From NCBI RefSeq assembly GCF_003670115.1, contig NZ_QQTY01000003.1, positions 186,001-250,000 on the forward strand: a DNA stretch of 64,000 bases, in the 5' to 3' direction. The stretch is from Natronorubrum halophilum. Lineage in GTDB: Archaea > Halobacteriota > Halobacteria > Halobacteriales > Natrialbaceae. The first letter of the stretch is position 1. The number at the start of each line of letters is the position of its first letter. Position numbers and translations under genes: made by a program. Below are positions 17,747 to 26,052 of the stretch, in pieces. The notes below the pieces were generated by a model, which was not told where the DNA came from, did not search any database, and saw only the letters and a program-made list of their open reading frames with translations.

Positions 17747-18604
17747 CTAGTCGTACTCGTAAAAGCCCGAACCGGTCTTCTTCCCGAGGTCGCCCGCCTC
17801 CACCTTGCGCTTGAGGAGGTAGGCCGGCTTGTACCGATCGCCGAGTTCCTCGTGGAGCGTTTCGGAGGCGTGCAGACAGATGTCGAGTCCAATGTGGTCG
17901 GCCAACGTGAGCGGCCCCATCGGAACGTTCGTCCCGAGTTCCATTCCCGCGTCGATATCTTCTTTCGTGGCGACGCCCTCGTCGAACGCCCGGATCCCCT
18001 CGTTGATCCACGGCATGAGGATGCGGTTCGTGACGAATCCGGGCTTGTCGTCCGACTCCCAGGTCGTCTTCTCGAGATCCTCGGCGAACTCGTGTGCCAG
18101 ATCGACGACGTCCGGATCCGTGTTCTCGCCGACGACGACCTCGACGCCTTTCATCACGGGAACTGGGTTCATGAAGTGGAGCCCGACAACCGACCCCGGT
18201 CGTTCGGTCGCGCTGGCGATCGACGTGATCGAGAGCGTGCTCGTGTTCGTCGCCAAGACGGCATCGTCGTCCGCGATATCGTCGAGGTCCTCGAAGATGT
18301 CGCGTTTCACCTCGAGGTTCTCCAACGCCGCTTCGACGATGACGTCGCAGTTCGCGAGGTCGTCGAGATCGGTCGTCCCGGTAATCCGCTCACGAACCTG
18401 CTCAGCGTCGTCCTCTGAGAGCGTCTCGTTCGAGACGAGTCGCCCGAGACTGTCGTCGATCGATTCGAAGCCGGTCTCGACGTACTCCTGTTCGATGTCC
18501 CGCATCACGACGTCGTAGCCGTGCGTAGCGGCGACCTGTGCGATACCGCTGCCCATCGTGCCCGCGCCGACGACCCCGACGCGGTTGATCGTCTCTCCGT
18601 CCAT
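17747..18604 (-). CDS. 3-hydroxyacyl-CoA (3-hydroxybutyryl-CoA) dehydrogenase
   Basis: NAD-dependent enzyme of beta-oxidation or butyryl-CoA metabolism, 285 residues, the usual size of monofunctional HbdA/FadB-type enzymes. Rossmann motif GAGTMGSGIAQ near the N-terminus, ENLEVKRDIFEDLD in the middle, and the catalytic GLHFMNPVPVMKGVEVV block. The C-terminal domain has DKPGFVTNRILMPWINE. ATG at 18604 is used rather than the GTG one codon earlier. Convergent with the acyl-CoA dehydrogenase and divergent from the thiolase; together these supply consecutive steps. Confidence 0.93.
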   Translation of the reverse strand: MDGETINRVGVVGAGTMGSGIAQVAATHGYDVVMRDIEQEYVETGFESIDDSLGRLVSNETLSEDDAEQVRERITGTTDLDDLANCDVIVEAALENLEVKRDIFEDLDDIADDDAVLATNTSTLSITSIASATERPGSVVGLHFMNPVPVMKGVEVVVGENTDPDVVDLAHEFAEDLEKTTWESDDKPGFVTNRILMPWINEGIRAFDEGVATKEDIDAGMELGTNVPMGPLTLADHIGLDICLHASETLHEELGDRYKPAYLLKRKVEAGDLGKKTGSGFYEYD

Positions 18605-18724
18605 CACCAGTTTCTGGTTCGACGACGATCATAAGTGTGCCGGCTCGACAGGTATCGACGACCGCGTCGTCGAGGTACGTTCGACACATATAACTCGGAC
18701 TGGGTAATAGTGTCGTGGTAGATA

Positions 18725-19894
18725 ATGGCAGAGGCATATATCGGCGGAACAGGGATGACTCCGTTCGGAGCGTTTCCCGATCGGACGGGACGAGAGCTGT
18801 TTGCAGAGGCCGGTCTCGCCGCGATCGAAGACGCCGGACTCACACCCGAGAGCGTCGACGAGGTGTTTTACGGCAACTTCATCGGTACGCTCTCGGAGAA
18901 CCAGGGTCACCAGGGACCGCTCGCCGCCGAGGCGCTCGGAACGACTGCGCCGTCGAGACGGGTCGAGAGCGCGTGCGCCTCGAGCGGACTGGCGATACGC
19001 GACGCCGTTCGCGCCGTACGAACGGGCGACGTCGACGTCGTCGTCGCCGGCGGTATGGAGCGCATGAGCAACATGGGAACGGCCCGCGCGACTGACGGGT
19101 TGGCTCGCGCGGCCGACGACCTCTTCGAAGTGCGAGCCGGCGTCACGTTTCCCGCGGCCTACGCGCTGCTCGCACGGGCGTACTTCGACGCCTTCGGCGG
19201 CGATCGAACCGACCTCGCACACATCGCCGTGAAGAACCACGACAACGCGCTCGTCAACGACCACGCCCACCTCCAACGGGAGATCACGGTCGACGACGTG
19301 CTCGAGGCGCCCGAGATCGCGGCCCCCTTCGGGCTATACGACGCCTGTCCGATCAGCGACGGCGCAGCCGCGGTCGTACTGGTGTCTCCGTCGTACGCAG
19401 CCGAACACGGGCTCGATTCCGGCGTTGCCATCACGGGCTCCGGCCACGGCGGGGATACGATGGCGCTACAGGACCGCCGGTCGCTCTCGAAGACCCCCGC
19501 GACGCGCGACGCCGCCGAAAAGGCGTACGACGACGCGGGAATCGACCCGACCGACGTCGGACTCGCGGAGGTCCACGACTGCTTTACGATCGCGGAGGTG
19601 CTCGCGCTCGAGGGACTCGGCCTCTACCGCTACGGCGAAGCGATCGGTGCGGCCCGCCGCGGCGAGACGCGTCGCGGGGGGACCCTGCCCGTGAATCTCT
19701 CGGGCGGCCTCAAGGCGAAGGGCCACCCCGTCGGCGCGACCGGCGCGGCTCAGGTCGTGGCCGTCCGGACGTTACTCGAGGGGACGCACCCACGATCCGA
19801 CGCCGTCGGCGACGACGTGACCGTCGGCCTCGCACACAACGCCGGCGGGACGGTCGCCAGTGCCACGGTACACGTACTGGAGGTGATGCCGTGA
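18725..19894 (+). CDS. Thiolase domain protein (SCP-x/acetyl-CoA acetyltransferase-like)
   Basis: A 389-residue thiolase of the archaeal type that works with a DUF35 partner. The N-terminal nucleophile Cys lies in VESACASSGLAIRDAV. The C-terminal half has the HDCFTIAEV block and the GGLKAKGHPVGATGAAQ signature. Its last bases overlap the GTG start of the DUF35 gene (19891) by four nucleotides. In archaea such thiolase/DUF35 pairs act in acetoacetyl-CoA formation, sometimes scaffolding HMG-CoA synthase. Neighbours here favour acyl-CoA degradation. Confidence 0.92.
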   Translation: MAEAYIGGTGMTPFGAFPDRTGRELFAEAGLAAIEDAGLTPESVDEVFYGNFIGTLSENQGHQGPLAAEALGTTAPSRRVESACASSGLAIRDAVRAVRTGDVDVVVAGGMERMSNMGTARATDGLARAADDLFEVRAGVTFPAAYALLARAYFDAFGGDRTDLAHIAVKNHDNALVNDHAHLQREITVDDVLEAPEIAAPFGLYDACPISDGAAAVVLVSPSYAAEHGLDSGVAITGSGHGGDTMALQDRRSLSKTPATRDAAEKAYDDAGIDPTDVGLAEVHDCFTIAEVLALEGLGLYRYGEAIGAARRGETRRGGTLPVNLSGGLKAKGHPVGATGAAQVVAVRTLLEGTHPRSDAVGDDVTVGLAHNAGGTVASATVHVLEVMP

Positions 19895-20271
19895 CGGACG
19901 CTCGCGACGGTAGCTACGACGAATTTATCGACGCGCTCGAAAGCGGCGACGGCTACTACTACGAGTGTTCGAACGGCCACGGAACGCTTCCGCCGCGGCG
20001 CGTCTGTCCGCACTGTGGCGACCGCGAACTGGAGACGGTAGCGCTGCCGGCGACGGGCGAGGTGGCCACCTACACGACCGTCGCTGTTCCGACGCCGCAG
20101 TTCGAGGACGACGCACCGTACGTCACGGCGATCGCGACGTTTGGCCCGGTGAGACTGACCGGAATCATCCCTGATACCAGCGGGGAGAACGTGGCAATCG
20201 GACAGGACGTCACTGCCGCCGTCGAACCGACCGAGACGACCGACGAGCGGACGATCACGTTCCGACGATAA
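19891..20271 (+). CDS. DUF35 Zn-ribbon/OB-fold protein, thiolase partner
   Basis: A 126-residue acyl-CoA-associated scaffold protein. A rubredoxin-like half-knuckle is visible (YYYECSNGHG then CPHCGDREL), followed by an OB-fold (EVATYTTVAVPTPQFEDDAP to the C-terminus). The first metal ligand pair is C-x-x-G rather than C-x-x-C, so metal binding may be weakened. GTG start overlaps the thiolase stop (ATGCCGTGA), which indicates translational coupling and probably complex formation. Confidence 0.88.
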   Translation: MTDARDGSYDEFIDALESGDGYYYECSNGHGTLPPRRVCPHCGDRELETVALPATGEVATYTTVAVPTPQFEDDAPYVTAIATFGPVRLTGIIPDTSGENVAIGQDVTAAVEPTETTDERTITFRR

Positions 20272-20282
20272 CGGTACCGACG

Positions 20283-20699
20283 ATGCCACACACTACCGAG
20301 ATCTCCGTCGATTGGGGCGATACCGACGCGGGCGGACTCATCTACTATCCTCGATTCTTCCACTTCGTGATCGTGGGGTTAAACGAGTACTTCAGGCTCG
20401 CTACCGACGGTGAACACCCGATGGAGCGGTACCGACGCGCCGGTTACGTCCTCCCCGCGGTCGAGGCATCGGCCTCGTTCCACTCGCCACTTCGCGCCGG
20501 CGACGAGGCCGTCATCGAGACGACCGTCGTCGACAGCGGGACGTCCTCGCTGACGCTCGCGTTCGCGATCACCCGCGCGGCGGACGACGAACGCGTCGCC
20601 GAGGGCGAGGTATCGTTCGTCTTCGTCGACGACGCGTTCGAGGCGACACCACTGCCCGACGAGATTCACGAGTGCATCCGCGCCCGCGGCGACGCGTAA
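20283..20699 (+). CDS. Acyl-CoA thioesterase, 4-hydroxybenzoyl-CoA thioesterase type (hotdog fold)
   Basis: A 138-residue single-hotdog protein. The family motif WGDTDAGGLIYYPRFF has the catalytic Asp (D in DTDAGG), as in YbgC/4HBT enzymes. It follows the DUF35 gene by 11 bp in the same direction. It probably releases free acid or CoA within the pathway; substrate unknown. Confidence 0.85.
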   Translation: MPHTTEISVDWGDTDAGGLIYYPRFFHFVIVGLNEYFRLATDGEHPMERYRRAGYVLPAVEASASFHSPLRAGDEAVIETTVVDSGTSSLTLAFAITRAADDERVAEGEVSFVFVDDAFEATPLPDEIHECIRARGDA

Positions 20700-20749
20700 C
20701 CCACTCGGTCAGCAGTAGCTTGAAATCGGTTCGACGAGAACGAACGACC

Positions 20750-21139
20750 ATGTCGACATCAGTTCCCGAAGCAGGCGAGGAGTACACGTACGAACGGACG
20801 TTCTCGGTCGCGGAGGTTCGCGAGTTCGGCGAACTCTCCGGCGATCAGCAAGCGATTCACACGGAGCCCAACGAGGACGGCGAACTGGTAGTTCAGGGCC
20901 TTCTCACCGCGAGTCTCCCGACGAAGATCGGCGGCGACCTCAGCTATCTGGCGCGGCGGATGGAACTCGAGTTCGTCCGGCCGGTGTACACCGGCGAGCG
21001 GATCACCTGCACCCTGCGAAACGAGTCGGTGAACGAGGGCGACGATCGCTACGTAATCGAGAGCAGCGTCGTCTGTACGAACGACGACAGAAAGATCGTT
21101 CTCAAGGGCGAGATAGCAGGACTGATCTGGAAGGAGTGA
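20750..21139 (+). CDS. Hotdog-fold protein, MaoC dehydratase-like
   Basis: A 129-residue protein with the MaoC-like pattern FSVAEVREFGELSGDQQAIHTEP, where Asp and His of the hydratase motif (GD-x(4)-H) are visible, and FVRPVYTGERITC further on. It lies 50 bp after the thioesterase in the same direction and likely belongs to the same transcript. ATG at 20750 is chosen, since the preceding in-frame codons look like spacer. It may act as an enoyl-CoA hydratase or as a thioesterase. Confidence 0.8.
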   Translation: MSTSVPEAGEEYTYERTFSVAEVREFGELSGDQQAIHTEPNEDGELVVQGLLTASLPTKIGGDLSYLARRMELEFVRPVYTGERITCTLRNESVNEGDDRYVIESSVVCTNDDRKIVLKGEIAGLIWKE

Positions 21140-21166
21140 GCGACCGAATTCAGCCGACGGCGGCGA

Positions 21167-22801
21167 TTAGCTGTACTTCTCCTGTTCCTGCTGGCGGAGT
21201 TCGATCCGGCGGATCTTTCCGCTCGAGGTCTTGGGAAGTTCGGAGACGAACTCGATGCGACGCGGGTACTTGTAGGGGGCCGTCTCCTCTTTCATGAAGT
21301 CCTGGAGTTCGGCCTTGAGGTCCTCGTCTCCCTCGTAGCCATCGGAGAGGATCACGTAGGTCTTGACGACGCTCCCCCGTTCCTCGTGCGGGCTGTCAAC
21401 CGCGGCTGCTTCGGCGACGGCGTCGTGACTGATGAGCGCGTCTTCGACCTCGAAGGGGCCGATGCGGTAGCCCGCTGAGATGATGATGTCGTCGGCGCGG
21501 CCCTCGAAGAAGAAGTAGCCGTCCTCGTCCCGGGAGGCCAGATCCCCGGTCCGGTAGTACTCCCCGGACAGTTTCTGTTCGTCGAGGTCCGGTTTCTCGT
21601 AGTAGCTGTCGAAGATCGCGGGAGAGTCGACGGGCACCGCGATCTCGCCGATCTCGCCGGGTTCGACCTCGTCTTCCGCGTCCATCTCGATGATCGTCGC
21701 GCCGACGCCGGGGGTCGGTTTCCCCATGCTTCCGATCTTGACGTCGATTCCCGGATAGTTCGTCACGAGGGCGACCGTCTCGGTCTGCCCGTAGCCGTCG
21801 CGCGGAGTCACGCCCCAGGCGTCCTGGATACGCTCGATCGGTTCGCGGTTGAGCGGTTCGCCCGCCGAGAGCGTGTCGTTCAACCTGACGTCGTACGACT
21901 CGAGGTCGGCGTTGGCGAACATCCGGTACTGGGTGGGAACGGCACAGAGCTTGGTGACGCCTTCGTCCGCGAGGATCTCGAGGAAGGTGTCGGGTTCGAA
22001 GTCGCCGTCGTAGATAAGCTGGGTCGCGCCGGTGGTGAGGCCGACGCCGACCGGGCTCCAGAACCACTTGGCCCAGCCGGTTCCGGTCGTCGCCCAGAGC
22101 AGTTCGTCCTCGAGATCGGTGTCCTCGTCGACGCCCCACCAGTAGGGGCCGTTGATCCGGTTGAAGCAGTACTGCCAGCGGTGTTTGTGCAAAACGGGTT
22201 TCGGCTGGCCGGTCGTCCCGCTGGTGTAGTTGATAGACATCGGGTCCGAAGCCGAGAGGTCGGGGCCGTCGTACTCGGTCGACCGATCGTCGATGACCGA
22301 CCGGAACGTCGTCCACCGTTCGTCGTCGAGGTCGGCTTCGTCGCCGTCGAGCACGATTACGCGCTCGAGGGGCGTCTCCTCGAGAACCGGCTCGACCATG
22401 TCGATCAGCGACTCGTGGACGACGATCGTCGTGGCGGTACAGTCGTTCGAGCGGAACTCGATATCCTTCGCTCGCAGCATCGCCGAACAGGGGACCAGTA
22501 GCGATCCAGTCGCGAGCGCCCCGAGTTGAATCGCGAACACGTCCGGATGCCGAGGTAACAGATGCATCACGCGGTCCCCTTTGCCGACGCCGAGTTCCTC
22601 GAGACCGTTCGCGAATCGGTTCATCTCGTCGCGGAGGTCGGCGTAGGTTCGTTCCTCTCGATGACCGTCTTCGTTCAGAAAGTAAAGTGCCACTCGGTCG
22701 CCGAACGACGACGCGTGGTCTTCGATGGTCGACGTCACCGTATACGAGTCCGGAATATCCCATTCGAACTCCTCGACTATGGTATCGTAATTCACACCCA
22801 T
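21167..22801 (-). CDS. AMP-forming acyl-CoA synthetase
   Basis: Adenylate-forming ligase that activates a carboxylic acid to its CoA thioester, 544 residues. The phosphate-binding loop YTSGTTGQPKP, the DGYGQTE motif, YYRTGDLASRDEDGYFFFEG and the C-terminal KTSSGKIRR with the catalytic lysine are all present. Overall it resembles medium-chain or butyryl/acetyl-type ligases. Convergent with the MaoC-like gene. It would feed acyl-CoA to the surrounding beta-oxidation enzymes. Confidence 0.93.
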   Translation of the reverse strand: MGVNYDTIVEEFEWDIPDSYTVTSTIEDHASSFGDRVALYFLNEDGHREERTYADLRDEMNRFANGLEELGVGKGDRVMHLLPRHPDVFAIQLGALATGSLLVPCSAMLRAKDIEFRSNDCTATTIVVHESLIDMVEPVLEETPLERVIVLDGDEADLDDERWTTFRSVIDDRSTEYDGPDLSASDPMSINYTSGTTGQPKPVLHKHRWQYCFNRINGPYWWGVDEDTDLEDELLWATTGTGWAKWFWSPVGVGLTTGATQLIYDGDFEPDTFLEILADEGVTKLCAVPTQYRMFANADLESYDVRLNDTLSAGEPLNREPIERIQDAWGVTPRDGYGQTETVALVTNYPGIDVKIGSMGKPTPGVGATIIEMDAEDEVEPGEIGEIAVPVDSPAIFDSYYEKPDLDEQKLSGEYYRTGDLASRDEDGYFFFEGRADDIIISAGYRIGPFEVEDALISHDAVAEAAAVDSPHEERGSVVKTYVILSDGYEGDEDLKAELQDFMKEETAPYKYPRRIEFVSELPKTSSGKIRRIELRQQEQEKYS

Positions 22802-23124
22802 ACTTGGTCATCATACCATATCCGCTTTAATGTTTTGCTGTCCCCGGAATTCGACCCGCAAACCAACACGATCGCGGCGATTTCCCGTTCTGCCGACGAA
22901 CGCCGTAGCTGAAGCGACCGCGTCGTTTCGACCTGACGGTACGCAGAGTGGTCACGATGTCACGTCGCTCAACATCGCTTGATGACCCGCGAGAAAGCAC
23001 GCGGATACTGCAGAGTCGGCCGGCGGTGCTTAACGGTGCATCAACCAACGACTTCGTCACGAACGGCGGAAATCCGAGTGATCGATAACAAGACTTTAGA
23101 ATATTGGCACTCATAGACACACCA
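22802..23124. other. Divergent promoter region between acyl-CoA synthetase and mutase
   Basis: A 323-bp spacer. On the minus strand, AT-rich sequence (about 22820-22835, TATCCGCTTTAATG read on plus) lies upstream of the synthetase. On the plus strand, ACTTTAGAATATTGG (about 23093-23107) lies about 20-30 bp before the mutase ATG. The middle is GC-rich with no gene seen. Confidence 0.45.
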
Positions 23125-24825
23125 ATGTTTGATCAAGAGGAGCTCGAGGGGATCCGCGGGCAACGGGAGCAATGGGAGGAGGAGACGCTCGACCCCGCCC
23201 TCGAGGCTCACGGCGAACGAAAGGATCGATTCGCGACGGTCTCGAACCACGACGTTGATCGGCTCTACACGCCGGAAGACATCGCCGATCTCGATTTCGA
23301 AGACGACCTCGGATTCCCCGGCGAACCGCCGTACACGCGCGGGCCGTACCCGACGATGTACCGCGGTCGGACGTGGACGATGCGCCAGTTCGCCGGCTTC
23401 GGAACCGCCGAAGAGACCAACGAGCGATTCCACTACCTCATCGACGAGGGCCAGACCGGCCTCTCGACGGCGTTCGACATGCCGTCGCTGATGGGGATCG
23501 ACTCCGACCACCCGATGAGCGAGGGTGAGGTCGGGAAGGAGGGCGTCGCCGTCGACACGCTCGCGGACATGGAAATCCTCTTCGACGGGATCGATATCAG
23601 CGAAGTCTCCACGTCGTTCACCATCAACCCCTCGGCAGCGGTCATCTACGCGATGTACATCGCGCTGGCCGATCAACAGGACGTTCCTCGCGACGAGGTC
23701 AGAGGGACCCTCCAGAACGACATGCTCAAGGAATTCATCGCCCAGAAGGAGTGGGTGATTCCGCCGGGACCTTCGCTGAAGATCGTCACCGATACCATCG
23801 AATTCGCCGTCGACGAGACGCCGAAGTTCCACCCCGTCTCCATCTCGGGCTACCACATCCGCGAGGCCGGCTCGACGGCGGCTCAAGAGGCCGCGTTCAC
23901 GCTCGCAGACGGTTTCGCCTACGTCGAGGACTGTCTCGAGCGCGGCCTCGACGTCGACGAGTTCGCGCCGCTGCTGTCGTTTTTCTTCAACTCGCACAAC
24001 TCCATCTTCGAGGAGATCGCGAAGTTCCGCGCGTCGCGTCGCATCTACGCCCGCGTGATGGAACAGTGGTACGACGCGGAAGCGTCCGAATCGAAGCGAC
24101 TGAAGTTCCACACCCAGACGGCCGGGCAGTCGTTGACCGCACAGCAGCCGTTGAACAACATCGCCCGCGTCACCATCCAGGCGCTCGCCGGCGTCCTCGG
24201 CGGCACCCAGTCGCTGCACACGAACAGCTTCGACGAGGCGCTGGCGCTCCCGAGCGAGAAGGCGGTCCGGGTCGCGCTTCGGACCCAGCAGATTATCGCC
24301 GACGAGTCCGGCGCAGCAGACATCGTCGACCCGATGGGCGGGAGTTTCGCTATCGAGAAACTCACCAACGAGATGGAAGCCGAGATCATGGGCTACATCG
24401 AGGATATCAAAGAGATCGGCGACGGTTCGGTCCGTGACGGCGTCCTCGACGGCATCAGCCAGGGCTACTTCCAGCGCGAAATCGGGGAAGCGAGCTACGA
24501 GTACCAGCAACGCGTCGAACGCGGCGAAGAAGTCGTCGTCGGCGTCAACAAGTACACCATCGAGGAGGACACCGCACCGGAGATCCTCCAGATCGACGAG
24601 ACGACACGCGATCGCCAACTCGAGCGCCTAGAGCGCGTCAAGGACGAGCGCGACGACGAGGAAGTCGACGCGACGCTATCGGCGCTGTCGGACGCCATCG
24701 AGAACGAAGAGAACGTCATGCCGTACATCGTCGACGCGGTGAAAGCGTACGTGTCGATGGGCGAAATTATGCAGGTGTTCGAGAACCACCACGGCGCGTA
24801 TCAGGAGGAGCTCTCGCCCGTCTGA
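23125..24825 (+). CDS. Methylmalonyl-CoA mutase, catalytic (alpha) subunit
   Basis: Catalytic TIM-barrel half of adenosylcobalamin-dependent methylmalonyl-CoA mutase, 566 residues, converting methylmalonyl-CoA to succinyl-CoA. Blocks RGPYPTMYRGRTWTMRQFAG, QTGLSTAFDMPSLMG, GYHIREAGSTAAQE, FFNSHNSIFEE and HTNSFDEALALPS are characteristic. ATG at 23125 is chosen over TTG at 23104. The C-terminal B12 domain is not fused. It is encoded separately at 25511, with a GNAT gene on the opposite strand between them, as is usual for archaeal two-subunit mutases. Confidence 0.95.
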   Translation: MFDQEELEGIRGQREQWEEETLDPALEAHGERKDRFATVSNHDVDRLYTPEDIADLDFEDDLGFPGEPPYTRGPYPTMYRGRTWTMRQFAGFGTAEETNERFHYLIDEGQTGLSTAFDMPSLMGIDSDHPMSEGEVGKEGVAVDTLADMEILFDGIDISEVSTSFTINPSAAVIYAMYIALADQQDVPRDEVRGTLQNDMLKEFIAQKEWVIPPGPSLKIVTDTIEFAVDETPKFHPVSISGYHIREAGSTAAQEAAFTLADGFAYVEDCLERGLDVDEFAPLLSFFFNSHNSIFEEIAKFRASRRIYARVMEQWYDAEASESKRLKFHTQTAGQSLTAQQPLNNIARVTIQALAGVLGGTQSLHTNSFDEALALPSEKAVRVALRTQQIIADESGAADIVDPMGGSFAIEKLTNEMEAEIMGYIEDIKEIGDGSVRDGVLDGISQGYFQREIGEASYEYQQRVERGEEVVVGVNKYTIEEDTAPEILQIDETTRDRQLERLERVKDERDDEEVDATLSALSDAIENEENVMPYIVDAVKAYVSMGEIMQVFENHHGAYQEELSPV

Positions 24826-24834
24826 GTGAGGCGA

Positions 24835-25359
24835 CTACGCCACTTCGTCGATTTCTTCCGTATATGACTCACGTTCGAGGACGTACGTACACTCCTGATA
24901 GGTGTCTCCGCCGATCGGTATCTCGTCGACCTCGCCCTTCTCGAAGCCAAACTCGCTGTAGAAGGTCTTCCCGAGTTCGTTGGCGTCGAGAACCATCGCT
25001 TTGACCCGATCGACCCCCTGCTCGAAAACGGAGTGACACGTCTCCTCGAGTAGCCGTCGACCGATTCCGTCGGCGCGGTAGTCCGGTGCAACGTATACGC
25101 GAAGGATGTTTCCCTCGGTCGTGTCGGTGTCCCAGGTCGCGTGAGCGAACCCGACGATCTCGTCGTGCCGTTCGACGACCAGCATGAGCGCTCGCGCCCA
25201 GACGATCGAATCCCTGATCCGCTCCTCGGAGTACCACTCGTCGAGTCCCTCCTGGAGCGACTCTCGACTCAAGATGTCGGGATAGTCCTGCGTCCAGGAC
25301 CGCTCTGCCACGTTCTGAATCGCATCGATGTCGTCGACGGTCGCTTCGCGGATTGTCAT
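24835..25359 (-). CDS. GNAT family N-acetyltransferase
   Basis: A 174-residue acetyltransferase with the acetyl-CoA motif APDYRADGIGRRLLEETC (R-x-x-G-x-G/A) and the following VLDANELGKTFYSEFGFE motif, typical of RimI-like GNATs. It lies on the opposite strand between the two methylmalonyl-CoA mutase subunit genes and ends 10 bp from the large subunit's stop. Substrate unknown; linkage to mutase function is not implied by sequence. Confidence 0.88.
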   Translation of the reverse strand: MTIREATVDDIDAIQNVAERSWTQDYPDILSRESLQEGLDEWYSEERIRDSIVWARALMLVVERHDEIVGFAHATWDTDTTEGNILRVYVAPDYRADGIGRRLLEETCHSVFEQGVDRVKAMVLDANELGKTFYSEFGFEKGEVDEIPIGGDTYQECTYVLERESYTEEIDEVA

Positions 25360-25510
25360 ATGCTACCAAGGACACTGAGGGGATTAATCCTTTTCACCGA
25401 ATGGGAGAACGACCAGCGAGACGATCTACCCAGTGTTCACCGGCGAAGATCTACCGCATTTCATCCGGTATTCCGATAGAACCATACGGGAATACGTAAA
25501 ACGCATCCGT

Positions 25511-25927
25511 ATGAGTGCTGGCAGCGATCAGCAAAGTATCCGGTGTATGGTTGCAAAAGTCGGGCTCGACGGTCACGACCGCGGGGCACACGTCATCGCA
25601 CGGGCGTTCCGCGACGCCGGGTTCGAAGTCATTTACTCCGGCCTGCACAAGGGGCCTGAGGAGATCGTCCAGGCGGCCGTCCAGGAGGACGTCGACGTTC
25701 TCGGGATCTCCATCCTCTCGGGCGCTCACGACACGCTCGTCCCGAAGATCATGGACGGTCTCGAGGAGTACGGGGCGAAGGAGGACACGCTCGTCCTCGT
25801 CGGCGGCGTCATTCCCGACGAGGATCGCCAGCCCCTCAAAGACGAGGGCGTCTCGGCCATCTTCGGCCCGGGAACGTCGATCGAGGAGACGATCGAGTTC
25901 GTTCACGAGAACGCGCCACAGCGATGA
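25511..25927 (+). CDS. Methylmalonyl-CoA mutase, cobalamin-binding subunit
   Basis: A 138-residue B12-binding subunit that completes the mutase encoded at 23125. The base-off/His-on motif DGHDRG (D20, H22, G25) is in AKVGLDGHDRGAHV. It is followed by LSGAHD and VGGVIPDED, which line the nucleotide tail pocket. ATG at 25511 is chosen; the preceding in-frame codons have no family similarity. Confidence 0.94.
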   Translation: MSAGSDQQSIRCMVAKVGLDGHDRGAHVIARAFRDAGFEVIYSGLHKGPEEIVQAAVQEDVDVLGISILSGAHDTLVPKIMDGLEEYGAKEDTLVLVGGVIPDEDRQPLKDEGVSAIFGPGTSIEETIEFVHENAPQR

Positions 25928-26052
25928 GGGTCGATGGAGACACCCGATACCCGAACGATGAGATCTGATTAGGAATTGCTCGAGGCGCCGCTGGCGGGCG
26001 AACACCGCGCGCTGGCTCGAGTGATCTCGAAGATCGAGTACCGCGGTTCTGG

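Noticed and set aside
16408-17892. 494-codon minus-strand frame over acyl-CoA dehydrogenase
   Set aside because: Shadow frame; the plus strand carries all acyl-CoA dehydrogenase motifs.
23041-24618. 525-codon minus-strand frame over methylmalonyl-CoA mutase
   Set aside because: Antisense shadow of a confidently assigned enzyme; composition (Arg/Leu/Val/Asp) is typical of such shadows.
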